From Salinibius halmophilus (GTDB lineage Bacteria; Pseudomonadota; Gammaproteobacteria; Pseudomonadales; Natronospirillaceae): DNA of 64,000 bases. The notes under the pieces are model-generated. The model was not told the origin of the DNA, searched no databases, and saw only the letters and a list, made by a program, of their open reading frames with translations. The stretch covers positions 11,164 to 75,163 of the forward strand of contig NZ_QPEP01000007.1 of NCBI RefSeq assembly GCF_003577475.1. The letters are read 5' to 3'. Positions 35,122 through 44,282 of this stretch are shown one piece after another. The position numbers and the translations under genes were made by a program. Position 1 is the first letter of the stretch, and every line of letters begins with the position of its first letter.

Positions 35122-36072
35122 ATGGCGGGTGTCTTAGATAGTGTAAACCAACGTACTCAGTTGGTTGGCGAAAACAGATTGGAGCTGTTGCTGTTCAGAG
35201 TGAACGGCAGCCAGCTATATGGCATAAACGTGTTTAAAGTGCGAGAGGTGCTGCCTTGCCCGCGTTTAACCAACATTCCAAAAAGCAAGCAGGTAGTACG
35301 TGGTATTGCACCGATTCGTGGCGGTACCATCTCGATACTTGACTTGTCCCTTGCTACGGGCAATTCGCCGCTAGACGATATTGAAAGTTGCTTTACCGTC
35401 ATTACAGAGTACAACGGCAGCACCCAGGGCTTTTTGGTGCGCTCGGTCGAGCGAATTGTTAACCTCAACTGGAATGAGGTTCACCCACCGCCTCGCGGCA
35501 CCGGCCATGAGCACTACCTGACGGCGGTGACCAAAGTAGACAACAAGCTTGTTGAAATCATCGATGTGGAGAAAATTCTTTCCGAGGTCGCGCCGATCAA
35601 TGAAAACATCTCTGAGGGTGTGATTACTGAAGATGTGGCGAAAACAGCGGCAGACCTCAAGGTTCTTGTGGTCGATGACTCTAAGATTGCGCGAAAGCAA
35701 GTACAGCGCTGCGTTGAGCAAATTGGCGTGCAGGTGACTGCTTTAAATGATGGTTTAGAAGCATGGAATCACCTCACTCAGCTTCAAGAGCAAGGTATTT
35801 CGCCACTTGATGAGTATATAATGATGATTTCAGACATTGAGATGCCTGAAATGGATGGTTATACCCTAACTGCCGAAGTTCGCCAGCACGCATCTTTCAA
35901 AGCTATGCATATTGTGTTGCATTCATCACTGTCAGGTGTATTCAATAAAGCCATGGTGGAGAAGGTGGGCGCCGATGACTTTTTGGCAAAATTCCATCCA
36001 GATATGTTAGCTGAAAAAGTAATTGAGCGTGTGCATGCAGTGGGTGCAACCATCCCAGGTTTGGATGAGTAG
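35122..36072 (+). CDS. cheV: Chemotaxis coupling protein CheV (CheW–receiver)
   Basis: Couples receptors to CheA and adapts through phosphorylation of its receiver. The 316-aa protein has an N-terminal CheW-like domain (about 15-160, with VREVLPCPRLTNIP and GIAPIRGGTISILDL) and a C-terminal receiver (about 177-305) with the phospho-Asp in MMISDIEMPEMDGY and the DD pair in LVVDDSK. The receptor partner cannot be told from here. It begins the cheV-cheR pair upstream of the flgB operon, as in Pseudomonas and Vibrio. Confidence 0.95.
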   Translation: MAGVLDSVNQRTQLVGENRLELLLFRVNGSQLYGINVFKVREVLPCPRLTNIPKSKQVVRGIAPIRGGTISILDLSLATGNSPLDDIESCFTVITEYNGSTQGFLVRSVERIVNLNWNEVHPPPRGTGHEHYLTAVTKVDNKLVEIIDVEKILSEVAPINENISEGVITEDVAKTAADLKVLVVDDSKIARKQVQRCVEQIGVQVTALNDGLEAWNHLTQLQEQGISPLDEYIMMISDIEMPEMDGYTLTAEVRQHASFKAMHIVLHSSLSGVFNKAMVEKVGADDFLAKFHPDMLAEKVIERVHAVGATIPGLDE

Positions 36073-36086
36073 TTAGGAGAAGTCTT

Positions 36087-36905
36087 TTGCAAACCGACTT
36101 GGCGTATGATGCGTTTTGTAGTGAGTTAGAGAAGCTCTCGGGCATTTGTTTGGGAGCTGGCAAGCAATATCTGGTTAGTAGCCGTTTGCGCAACATTATG
36201 AAGTCGCACGACTTGGCTTCGTTAAGTGACGTTGTGAAAAAATTGAAGAGCGAACCAAGAGGCAAGTTTGCGACTTCCGTTGTCGATGCCATGACGACTA
36301 ATGAAACGCTTTGGTTTCGTGATTCTCACCCTTATGAGATATTGAAAAGTAAAATATTGCCTGAGCTGCTAAAAACGCCTGGACGATCATTGCGCATATG
36401 GTCGGCTGCTTGCTCTAGTGGCCAGGAGCCTTACTCGATTAGCATGATTCTCGAAGAGTACTTTCAATCGAGTTTAGTAAATAAAGGCAATGTTAAAATT
36501 GTTGCGACTGATTTGTCTGAAAGTATTTTGGAAGAGGCCAGAAACGGTGTTTATGCATCGCTTGCCGTAGGTCGTGGGCTAGACCCACAACGGTTAAAGC
36601 GGTGGTTTGATGCCACCACAGATGGCCAATATAAAGTGAAACCACAAGTTGCCCAACGCGTTGAATTCCGTAAGCTCAATTTGTTAGAGAGTTATGCCCT
36701 AGTAGGCAAGTTTGAGGTAGTTTTTTGCCGCAACGTACTGATTTACTTCACGCCCGAAGTGAAAAAACAAATTTTGCTCAAAATTCACGGGGTATTAGCA
36801 CCTGGTGGCTATTTGCTCCTTGGCGGCAGTGAGGCGATTAGTGGCCTGAGTGATAAGTTTGAGATGGTTCACTGTCGTCCTGGGATTATTTACAAAAAAA
36901 TCTAA
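36087..36905 (+). CDS. cheR: Chemotaxis protein methyltransferase CheR (first copy)
   Basis: Uses S-adenosylmethionine to methylate glutamates of chemoreceptors. The 272-aa protein has the helical N-terminal domain with the LGAGKQYLVSSRL stretch, the SAM site IWSAACSSGQEPYSISM, and VVFCRNVLIYF and LAPGGYLLLGGSEAI near the end. It starts with TTG; AGGAGA 6 nt upstream supports that choice. A second CheR is at 61755-62543. The two differ widely in sequence, so they are paralogues, not a recent duplication. Confidence 0.94.
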   Translation: MQTDLAYDAFCSELEKLSGICLGAGKQYLVSSRLRNIMKSHDLASLSDVVKKLKSEPRGKFATSVVDAMTTNETLWFRDSHPYEILKSKILPELLKTPGRSLRIWSAACSSGQEPYSISMILEEYFQSSLVNKGNVKIVATDLSESILEEARNGVYASLAVGRGLDPQRLKRWFDATTDGQYKVKPQVAQRVEFRKLNLLESYALVGKFEVVFCRNVLIYFTPEVKKQILLKIHGVLAPGGYLLLGGSEAISGLSDKFEMVHCRPGIIYKKI

Positions 36906-36930
36906 TAAAGCCAACAAGCTGATTAATCGA

Positions 36931-36961
36931 AATGCCAACTTCCAGAGTTGGCATTTTTTTT
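36931..36961 (+). terminator. Terminator of cheV-cheR
   Basis: AATGCCAACT (36931-36940) pairs with AGTTGGCATT after a short loop and runs into eight T residues. The 3' arm and T-run are also part of the flgB promoter annotated next. Confidence 0.93.
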
Positions 36962-36965
36962 GCTC
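36948..36965 (+). promoter_or_regulatory. Sigma54 promoter of flgB embedded in the cheR terminator
   Basis: TTGGCATTTTTTTTGCTC has GG (36950-36951) and GC (36962-36963) exactly 10 nt apart and agrees with consensus TTGGCAC-N5-TTGCT. The -24 element is the 3' arm of the terminator stem and the spacer is its T-tract. The start would fall near 36975, about 30 nt before flgB. Confidence 0.75.
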
Positions 36966-37003
36966 GTAATTTCTCAGTAACGACTTGGTTAGTGAGGTGA
37001 CAC

Positions 37004-37402
37004 ATGGCGAGAATTGGATTTGAAGCAGGACTTGGTATTCATGACGATGCCTTGCTTGTGCGAGCGGAGCGCTCGGAAGTGCTGGCCAATAACCTAGCGA
37101 ATGCCGACACACCAGGGTTCAAGGCAAGAGACTTCGACTTTAAAGCCGTGCTCAATGGCGAGATGGAAAAAGTCAAAAGTTTGCCGGTAGAGCGGACAAA
37201 TGATGCCCATATCAAAGGTCGGGGCCGCATTGGTTGGGATATGCTTTACCGCTTTCCAAGTCAACCATCTATTGATGGCAATACGGTCGATGTCAACATC
37301 GAAAACGCTGAATTCACCCGTAACTCACTAGATTACAACGCCAGCTTTGAGTTTCTAAACTCTCGCTTCAAAGGTCTTAACCGTGCAATTAAGGGGCAGT
37401 AA
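37004..37402 (+). CDS. flgB: Flagellar proximal rod protein FlgB
   Basis: Rod subunit next to FliE and the MS ring. The 132-aa protein shows the family hallmark near the N-terminus: RSEVLANNLANADTPGFKAR, the rod/hook motif. A C-terminal helix contains the NSLDYNASFEFLN stretch. GAGG precedes the ATG. First gene of flgBCDE. Confidence 0.96.
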   Translation: MARIGFEAGLGIHDDALLVRAERSEVLANNLANADTPGFKARDFDFKAVLNGEMEKVKSLPVERTNDAHIKGRGRIGWDMLYRFPSQPSIDGNTVDVNIENAEFTRNSLDYNASFEFLNSRFKGLNRAIKGQ

Positions 37403-37404
37403 TT

Positions 37405-37842
37405 ATGTTATCTAACGCACTTACCATTGCCGGTACAGGCATGAATGCACAGTCTATTCGTTTGAATACAACGGCGTCTAACTTAGCGAATGCTGAGACC
37501 GTCAGTTCATCAATCGATCAAACTTACCGCGCTCGCAAACCATACTTTCAAGTTGAGCAGAAAGCTTGGGCAGATAGAGACTTTCGAGCTGTGGATGTGG
37601 ATGCAGACATCGGCAATGGTGTGAAGGTTGCCGCCATAGTTGAAAAAGACGCGCCAATCGATATTCGTTATGAACCGACGCACCCAATGGCAGATGAAGA
37701 AGGTTACGTTTATTACCCGAACGTCAACGTCGTTGAAGAAATGGCTGACATGATTTCGGCGCAGCGCAGTTTCCAGGTTAATGTGGAAGTGTTCAATACT
37801 GCCAAAACACTAGTGCAGAAAACACTAACACTAGGTCGCTAA
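37405..37842 (+). CDS. flgC: Flagellar proximal rod protein FlgC
   Basis: Second proximal rod subunit. The 145-aa protein has the N-terminal motif NTTASNLANAETVS, YVYYPNVNVVEEMADMISAQ and the C-terminal helix VNVEVFNTAKTLVQKTLTLG, all typical of FlgC. It follows flgB by 2 nt. Confidence 0.97.
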   Translation: MLSNALTIAGTGMNAQSIRLNTTASNLANAETVSSSIDQTYRARKPYFQVEQKAWADRDFRAVDVDADIGNGVKVAAIVEKDAPIDIRYEPTHPMADEEGYVYYPNVNVVEEMADMISAQRSFQVNVEVFNTAKTLVQKTLTLGR

Positions 37843-37854
37843 GAGGGCTGAGCA

Positions 37855-38598
37855 ATGGATGTTAACAACACAACCAATGGTATAAGCCAATACAGCACAG
37901 ACAATCGCTTTGCCGATGAAAAGAAAAGCAATGAGCTTGGCAAAGACGAGTTCCTGAAGCTGATGATTGCTCAAATGAACAATCAAAACCCGCTGCAGCC
38001 AAAAGAAAACGGTGAGTTTATTGCGCAGTTAGCTCAGTTCTCAACTGTTGAAGGCATCGAGAATATGTCATCTGGGCTCGACAGTTTAAGCCAGACTTAT
38101 CGTTCTAGTCAGGTGCTACAAGCCTCCACGCTAGTGGGCAGTGCAGTCACCGTAGAAGGTAACCAGAGTTCGCAGCTACGTTGGGGCAACTTGGTACATG
38201 GTAGTGCTGATGTGCCTGCCGGGATGACAGATCTAACCATGATGATCCAAGATGAAAATGGCCAAACCATAGAGCAGGTGTCACTAGGCTATCAACCAGC
38301 TGGCGAGCTTGGCTTTAAGTGGGATGGAATTAATTTTGAAGTCAATGGTGAGTTGCTCGAAATTGACTACGACGGTTTTGAGCAAGATGAAGACGGCAAT
38401 CTTATTCCGCATGCGGAGGGAAGTTACCGCTTTAGCATTACCGGCAATTACGGCGGCGAGCAACAAGCGCTGGATGTCGCTACCAGCAAACAAGTAGACA
38501 GTATCAGCTTCGATGAGAACAACGAAGTGGTGTTAAACCTGTCTGATGGCGAGCGCATTGGCATTAAAGATGTGCGCAATATCAATCAGGTCATTTAA
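37855..38598 (+). CDS. flgD: Flagellar hook-capping protein FlgD
   Basis: Scaffold cap that guides hook subunit polymerisation and is removed afterwards. The 247-aa protein has the conserved N-terminal block LGKDEFLKLMIAQMNNQNPL and FIAQLAQFSTVEGIENM, then the FlgD Tudor-like and Ig-like domains. The central part contains an acidic insert (FEVNGELLEIDYDGFEQDED) that fits the family loosely. Directly upstream of the giant flgE; the cap must match that hook protein. Confidence 0.95.
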   Translation: MDVNNTTNGISQYSTDNRFADEKKSNELGKDEFLKLMIAQMNNQNPLQPKENGEFIAQLAQFSTVEGIENMSSGLDSLSQTYRSSQVLQASTLVGSAVTVEGNQSSQLRWGNLVHGSADVPAGMTDLTMMIQDENGQTIEQVSLGYQPAGELGFKWDGINFEVNGELLEIDYDGFEQDEDGNLIPHAEGSYRFSITGNYGGEQQALDVATSKQVDSISFDENNEVVLNLSDGERIGIKDVRNINQVI

Positions 38599-38615
38599 CG
38601 CAGGAGGAATTTGCA

Positions 38616-41600
38616 ATGGGTTTTACACAAGGTCTTTCAGGCGTTAAAGCCGCCAACACAGATTTAAACGTTACCGGTAATAATATCGCTAACGCTAGTA
38701 CCGTTGGCTTTAAATCAAGTCGCGTGGAGTTCGGCGATGCCTACACTAATAGCATTTTGGCCATGGGTAAGGACCCAATTGGCGCTGGTGTAAGAGTGGA
38801 GTCGGTCACGCAAAAATTTAATCAAGGCAACATTTCTTCCACAGATAGCTCGCTCGACATGGCCATTGACGGGCAAGGCTTTTTTATTCTTAACAATAAT
38901 GGCACGCAAACCTATACCCGAGCTGGTCAGTTCGGTGTTGATAAAGACGGCTTTATTGTTTCTAACCTGGGTGGGCGTTTACAGGGTTATCCAGCAGTGG
39001 AAGGTGGTAACGTTGGTGGCATTCTATCTGATCTTCAGCTCGAAACCGGTACTCAGCCACCAAGGTCTACCCACTTAATTGAAGCAGCCTTAAACGTGCC
39101 TGCGGCGTCTAAAGTGTTGGAGGAAATTGGTTCGGTTACCAGTACCAATGGTTTAGCAATTGGCGTCGCCCAAGTCGGACAGTTGGTAGGCACTCGCTCG
39201 TCATTACAGGCATTTAATCCACCTGTTACCGCCGGCACGCCAGCACAGTTTAACGGCAACCCAATTGCTGATGACGTGGTTTGGCGCTCCGACGCAATGA
39301 CTTTCCCAGCAACGCTAGCGCAATTTGATGTGACGCTTGGTGGTGCTGCGCCGGTTACGGTAACGCCACTAGTACCGGGTGCGGTTGATTCTGTCTTTGA
39401 GGCCGTTTCAGCAATCAATGCTGGCATTGCAGCGATTCCCTCGTTAAATGGGCAAATCGTTGCAGAGCAAGACCCAACAGACCCAAATCGTATTAGATTC
39501 TCGTCGCCAAGTGGTCGCCCATTTGATATGACAGGGCCACTAGATAACGCGCTGCCAACACCTACTGGTGTTGCGTCTGTCGCTGGCAGTGGTGTGGTTA
39601 CCTTCCCATTTTCTGATACCGGCGGCATCGAAATTACCTTATCTGGCCCTGCAATCACGGGCACGATTAATGAGGTGATTACGCCGTTTGCCAACTCTGC
39701 GTCTAATTCAGTGACCGACATGGTCAACGCGCTGAATATTGCTATTCGCTCCAATGAAAATCTCAATGGCAAAATGCGTGCAGAGCTGGACCCAAGTGAT
39801 CCATCGCAGATTCGCATTCAAACAACTGGGCTATATGCTTCAGATGGCACGAATTTAACCATTGAGGACGATGGGACTGGTGGTAATGCCTTTGCAGCAC
39901 TCGCTTTAAATGGTACCACGCCGGATGTCACCCCAGCAGTTGGTTTAAGTTTGTTCCAAAACGGCGGTATTGATTTACTCAGCGTAGAAGGGACGCCTGT
40001 ATCGGTGCAGGGTAACCTGCCAACAACACTCGAATTTAATGCGTTTGTACCTGGTTCAGCGAGCGTACTAACGGGTAACTCCATTGTTGGTTTTCCACTA
40101 GCATCCGCAGCGGCAGGCAATACTGCGGTATTTAACGTATCAGCCGCGGCGGGGACAGGAACGGTCACGTTGAATGTGCCAGCAATAGCGAACGGTGATG
40201 CGGCGGATGGTTGGGCGAACTACAATGATTTTCGCTTGGATATGAACAATGCATTGAATGCCGCATTTGGCGGGGCTGGCGCACCACAGCTACCAACCAC
40301 GCTCTCGGGTGGACGCTTACAGTTGGTAGATGTGTATAACGGTACTAATTCCATCAGTGTCACCGACAACCTGAGCGCTTCTGATGCTGATGACAATGGC
40401 TTTACCATGGCGGCACTTGGTTTAACAAGTGCCGCTGGTGGTGCCGTTGTACCGGGAGAGCCTGATTTAGAAGCGAACAACCAGTTTATTATTGAAAAAA
40501 CTGGCATTCCTAACGGTCAAGAAGTGTTGACCATCCCAACAGGCACCTATGCAACGCCTGCTGAGTTGGTTGCTGAGATCAACATCCAAATTCAGTCGAG
40601 CCCGGCCTTACGTGACCAAGTATTCGCCGAAGCAGTGAATGGACGCATTGTGTTTAACACCACACAACTTGGCAGTGAAAATGGTAACGGCTTGGATGTT
40701 CGAGGCATCGCTGGCAGCGATGCGGGGTTAGAAGCAATTGGGCATGCTAGTCAAACTAGACCTCAGGTTATAGACCCTTATGACCGCCGCCATAGTTTCC
40801 GAGTGAACCTGAGTGTGCCCTTGCCAGACCCAGAGCAACGATCAGGTTCAGTTGAAGTGTCGTTGAATGAAGACATTAAAACGATTGAGCAACTAGCGGC
40901 AGCCATTAACCGAGAGCTAGCCTCCGCACCTGCGGATGAGTATATCGGTGTCGAAGCGCAAGTAACACTAGATGAGTTTGGCAATAAACTCTTAGAGTTC
41001 GTCGCTACCGAAGCAGGCGAGGCTGCTGTGGTAAGCGTTACTAATATCACCGCCGAGGGCGAGGATATCAGTGTCGAAGAAGTTTTTGCCATGTTGCAAG
41101 TTGATCCAACAACCGACACCAATCTAACGCTTGGACAGCCAGGGATTGATAATGGCTACCCAACGCAAACGATGACACTTACTAATCCAGACGGCGAGGA
41201 GAGCACTGTCACCACTCCAGAGGGGGCAACAGCTGCTGAAATTTCTGCCTTGCTTTCAGATTTAGAAGGGGTGCAAGCGAGTGCCACTACAACAGCCAAA
41301 ATTTTGGCGCAGGATTTCACCCATTCTGGCGACATGACTATTTACATAAATGGTCAACCACTCGAAAGCCGCAACCTTGCTGACTTAGCGAATGAAATTA
41401 ATGGCTATCAGCAAACGTCATTGAACGGCACAACCGCCAGCATAGATCCTGAAACAGGTGACTTACTGCTCACTAACGCATTAGGTGTGGACCTAACATT
41501 TGAAATTGAATCTGATTCGGAAACCGATTCAATTATCGTACAAGGTGAAGCAGATACTGCACCAGTTGTTTTAGGCGGCGTGTTGTCGGATGCTGATGCT

Positions 41601-42569
41601 GCACGCGTTGGTGGCGCGGTTGAAATCATTCTGAATAAAGGCTATACGCTTGATGAGCCAAACCCTAGGGTAGCAGGCTTGTTTAATGGGTTATCGCCAG
41701 CTGATTTTGATGAATATGTATTAAATGAGTTCGACCCAAACAACCCAGATACATACAACGAAACGGCTTCAATGACGATTTACGACTCTTTGGGTAATCC
41801 CCATAGAGCACAGTTTTACTATGTTAAGGATGCCAATGATCCTGCGCGCCCATTCGATCTAAACTCGTGGACCGTTTATGTGACGATTGACGGCGAGAAC
41901 GTCGGGGATCCAGATCCAACATTACCATTCCCTGAAAATACTCAGGCGACGATGGCCAGCTATAAAATGTACTTCAATGCCGACGGTACGCTCAATGAGG
42001 GGGCGACAGGCACATTTTTAATCTCTAACTGGGATCCAATCGACGAGGATGGTAATCCAAATGGCGCCTATACTTCAGTCAATGTGGCAGAAGGGGCGTC
42101 ACAGCCAATTACTGAACCGAACTTAACATCTAACTTCGTCATCGATCCGGCCAGTACAACACAGTATGGTAGCCCTTTTGCCCGTAATATTTTACGCCAA
42201 GATGGTTACGCATCCGGTCGCTTAAAAGACATTGAAGTCGACAATGATGGCCAGGTGTTTGCCCGCTATACCAATGGCGAGGCGCAGCTCTTAGGTCAGG
42301 TTGCGTTGGCTTCGTTTGTCAACAACGAGGGCTTATCGCCAATTGGTGATACCCAATGGGTAGAAAGTTTTGAATCTGGTAACCCAACAATCGGTGAAGC
42401 CAATAGTGGAACCTTTGGCAATATTCGATCATCGTCATTAGAAGACTCAACGGTCGATTTGGCCGAGCAGCTTGTGCATCTAATTGTTGCTCAGCGTAAC
42501 TATCAGGCGAGTGCCAAAACCATTGAAACCGCCAATGCAGTAACGCAAACCATCATCAACCTACGTTAA
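38616..42569 (+). CDS. flgE: Giant flagellar hook protein FlgE (1317 aa)
   Basis: Subunit of the universal-joint hook. The N-terminus (residues 1-140: VTGNNIANASTVGFKSSRVE, DMAIDGQGFF) and the C-terminus (about 1015-1317: ASMTIYDSLGNPH, GYASGRLKDIEVDNDGQVFARYTNGE, LVAQRNYQASAKTIETAN-like end) are ordinary FlgE. Between them lies an insert of about 850 residues, making the protein some three times the E. coli length. The insert holds six or seven degenerate modules with the pattern hydrophobic-x-AIN, a short spacer, L-x-G, A-x-x-D, then GRI-x-F, resembling the flagellin hook-IN motif. AGGAGGA precedes the ATG. Confidence 0.95.
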   Translation: MGFTQGLSGVKAANTDLNVTGNNIANASTVGFKSSRVEFGDAYTNSILAMGKDPIGAGVRVESVTQKFNQGNISSTDSSLDMAIDGQGFFILNNNGTQTYTRAGQFGVDKDGFIVSNLGGRLQGYPAVEGGNVGGILSDLQLETGTQPPRSTHLIEAALNVPAASKVLEEIGSVTSTNGLAIGVAQVGQLVGTRSSLQAFNPPVTAGTPAQFNGNPIADDVVWRSDAMTFPATLAQFDVTLGGAAPVTVTPLVPGAVDSVFEAVSAINAGIAAIPSLNGQIVAEQDPTDPNRIRFSSPSGRPFDMTGPLDNALPTPTGVASVAGSGVVTFPFSDTGGIEITLSGPAITGTINEVITPFANSASNSVTDMVNALNIAIRSNENLNGKMRAELDPSDPSQIRIQTTGLYASDGTNLTIEDDGTGGNAFAALALNGTTPDVTPAVGLSLFQNGGIDLLSVEGTPVSVQGNLPTTLEFNAFVPGSASVLTGNSIVGFPLASAAAGNTAVFNVSAAAGTGTVTLNVPAIANGDAADGWANYNDFRLDMNNALNAAFGGAGAPQLPTTLSGGRLQLVDVYNGTNSISVTDNLSASDADDNGFTMAALGLTSAAGGAVVPGEPDLEANNQFIIEKTGIPNGQEVLTIPTGTYATPAELVAEINIQIQSSPALRDQVFAEAVNGRIVFNTTQLGSENGNGLDVRGIAGSDAGLEAIGHASQTRPQVIDPYDRRHSFRVNLSVPLPDPEQRSGSVEVSLNEDIKTIEQLAAAINRELASAPADEYIGVEAQVTLDEFGNKLLEFVATEAGEAAVVSVTNITAEGEDISVEEVFAMLQVDPTTDTNLTLGQPGIDNGYPTQTMTLTNPDGEESTVTTPEGATAAEISALLSDLEGVQASATTTAKILAQDFTHSGDMTIYINGQPLESRNLADLANEINGYQQTSLNGTTASIDPETGDLLLTNALGVDLTFEIESDSETDSIIVQGEADTAPVVLGGVLSDADAARVGGAVEIILNKGYTLDEPNPRVAGLFNGLSPADFDEYVLNEFDPNNPDTYNETASMTIYDSLGNPHRAQFYYVKDANDPARPFDLNSWTVYVTIDGENVGDPDPTLPFPENTQATMASYKMYFNADGTLNEGATGTFLISNWDPIDEDGNPNGAYTSVNVAEGASQPITEPNLTSNFVIDPASTTQYGSPFARNILRQDGYASGRLKDIEVDNDGQVFARYTNGEAQLLGQVALASFVNNEGLSPIGDTQWVESFESGNPTIGEANSGTFGNIRSSSLEDSTVDLAEQLVHLIVAQRNYQASAKTIETANAVTQTIINLR

Positions 42570-42577
42570 TCTTGCCT

Positions 42578-42608
42578 AAGGCTTGCCGCATTTAGCGGCA
42601 AGCCTTTT
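42578..42608 (+). terminator. Terminator after flgE
   Basis: A perfect 12-bp stem AAGGCTTGCCGC (42578-42589) and GCGGCAAGCCTT (42595-42606) with loop ATTTA, ending in TTTTCCC. It splits the rod-hook genes into flgBCDE and flgFGHI. Confidence 0.9.
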
Positions 42609-42659
42609 CCCTTCTAATCTATACCACGCGTAAATTTGGCACCCTAGGGTCAAAAAAAT

Positions 42660-42678
42660 GTTGGCATGAAAACTGTAT
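42660..42678 (+). promoter_or_regulatory. Possible sigma54 promoter of flgFGHI
   Basis: TTGGCATGAAAACTGTA (42661-42677) has a good -24 element, but the -12 dinucleotide is GT instead of the near-invariant GC. A second -24-like TTGGCACC lies at 42636-42643 without a -12 partner. Position, between the flgE terminator and flgF, is right for a FleR-dependent promoter. Confidence 0.4.
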
Positions 42679-42711
42679 AACTAACGCTAGAAGTTATGCG
42701 AGGAGTCCATT

Positions 42712-43467
42712 ATGGATCGTGCCATTTACATCGCCATGACCGGCGCTAAACACAATATGCTGTCGCAAACGGCGCACTCTAACAATCTTGCCAATGCCAA
42801 CACAACAGGCTTCAAGGCCGATTGGGAGCAGGCGCGCTCGATGCCTGTATTTGGTGAGTTCTATCCTTCGCGTGCTTATGCTCAAAGTGAGCGGCCGGCG
42901 ACCGACTTTAATGATGGGGCGCTCGATGCAACTGGCAACCCTCTTGATGTCGCCATTGCTGGTGATGGCTTTTTCGCCGTGCAATCTGATGATGGTAACG
43001 AAGCCTACAGTCGCCGCGGGGACTTATTCGTAGACCAGCTAGGGCAAGTGTTTAATGGCGATAACAAACCAGTATTAGATGCCGGTGGTGCCCAGCTCGT
43101 TTTGCCACCGTATCAGTCGATTCATATTGCCAATGACGGCACTATTTCTATTCGTCCACCCGGTGCAGGACCAAATGAGCTGCAACAAGTTGGTCAGTTA
43201 AAACTCGTTAACCCTGACTACCGCACGATGAGTAAAACCACTGAGGGTCTATTTAGGCCAACACAAGACTTAGCGGGCAACCAGCCACTTGAGGCTGATC
43301 CGATTGTTGAGGTTCGCTCCGGTTTTGTTGAGCAGTCTAATGTGTCGGCGGTAACTGAGCTGATCGATATTCTGGCGCTTAACCGCCAGTACGAGATGCA
43401 AATTAAAATGATGAAGGCTGCCGACACCATGTCGCAGCAATCTGCGCAAATTCTGCGAATCAACTAA
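42712..43467 (+). CDS. flgF: Flagellar proximal rod protein FlgF
   Basis: Rod subunit. The 251-aa protein begins MDRAIYIAMTGAKHNM and has SNNLANANTTGFKADWEQAR, the DVAIAGDGFFAVQ strand and the C-terminal helix ALNRQYEMQIKMMKAADTMS. Length and motif order fit FlgF. GAGGAG lies upstream of the ATG. Confidence 0.96.
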   Translation: MDRAIYIAMTGAKHNMLSQTAHSNNLANANTTGFKADWEQARSMPVFGEFYPSRAYAQSERPATDFNDGALDATGNPLDVAIAGDGFFAVQSDDGNEAYSRRGDLFVDQLGQVFNGDNKPVLDAGGAQLVLPPYQSIHIANDGTISIRPPGAGPNELQQVGQLKLVNPDYRTMSKTTEGLFRPTQDLAGNQPLEADPIVEVRSGFVEQSNVSAVTELIDILALNRQYEMQIKMMKAADTMSQQSAQILRIN

Positions 43468-43487
43468 TACATTTGAGGTGAATTGAC

Positions 43488-44273
43488 ATGCACAAGGCAC
43501 TTTGGGTTTCTAAAACAGGTTTGCAGGCGCAAGATATTAGTTTGTCGACAATTTCAAACAACCTAGCCAACGTTCAAACCACGGGGTTCAAAAAAGAGCG
43601 CGCGGTATTTCAAGACTTGTTATACCAAATTCAGCGCCAACCGGGCGCGCAAAGCTCGCAGAACAGTCAGCTACCGTCGGGTTTGCAACTCGGTACGGGT
43701 GTGCGCACCGTGGGGACGCAGAAGCAGTTTACTCAGGGTGACTTAGATATTACCGACCAGCCACTGGATATGGCCATCAATGGCCGCGGTTTCTTTCAGA
43801 TACAAATGCCAGATGGCACCATCTCATATACTCGCGATGGTACTTTTCACTTAAATGCCAACGGTGAAATCGTTAATGCCAACGGCTTTTTATTAGAGCC
43901 TGGCATAGAAGTTCCCGACCAAGCAAAACAGGTTACCGTGTCTGAAGATGGTGTTGTGCAAGCCTTCATCACAGGTGACCCCAACCCAATTGAGCTTGGC
44001 AATATTGATATTGTTGATTTCGTCAACCCAGCTGGCTTAGAGGCTATTGGTCACAACCTATTTGTTGAAACACCGTCTAGCGGCGCACCTCAAGCAGGGG
44101 TGCCAGCAGTGGATGGCTTTGGCGCAATTGTGCAAGGGGCGTTGGAGAAGTCGAATGTGGCAATTGTAGAAGAGATGGTCGACATGATCGCCACTCAACG
44201 CGCCTATGAGATGAACTCCAAAGTTGTCTCAACGGCCGACTCGATGCTCGGCTTTATTACTCAAACGCTTTAA
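43488..44273 (+). CDS. flgG: Flagellar distal rod protein FlgG
   Basis: Distal rod subunit that passes through the P and L rings. The 261-aa protein starts MHKALWVSKTGLQAQDISL, with SNNLANVQTTGFKKERAVF, the FlgG-specific DLLYQIQRQPGAQSSQNSQL segment and the C-terminal VEEMVDMIATQRAYEMNSK. Normal length (260-262 aa). Confidence 0.97.
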   Translation: MHKALWVSKTGLQAQDISLSTISNNLANVQTTGFKKERAVFQDLLYQIQRQPGAQSSQNSQLPSGLQLGTGVRTVGTQKQFTQGDLDITDQPLDMAINGRGFFQIQMPDGTISYTRDGTFHLNANGEIVNANGFLLEPGIEVPDQAKQVTVSEDGVVQAFITGDPNPIELGNIDIVDFVNPAGLEAIGHNLFVETPSSGAPQAGVPAVDGFGAIVQGALEKSNVAIVEEMVDMIATQRAYEMNSKVVSTADSMLGFITQTL

Positions 44274-44282
44274 GGAGGCTTT

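Noticed and set aside
39053-39817. 254-aa open frame antisense to flgE, plus several more antisense frames there (39818-40168, 40220-40507, 40778-41122)
   Set aside because: Low-complexity Val/Pro/Ala/Ser-rich translations without Shine-Dalgarno or family resemblance; they mirror the codon bias of the repetitive flgE insert.
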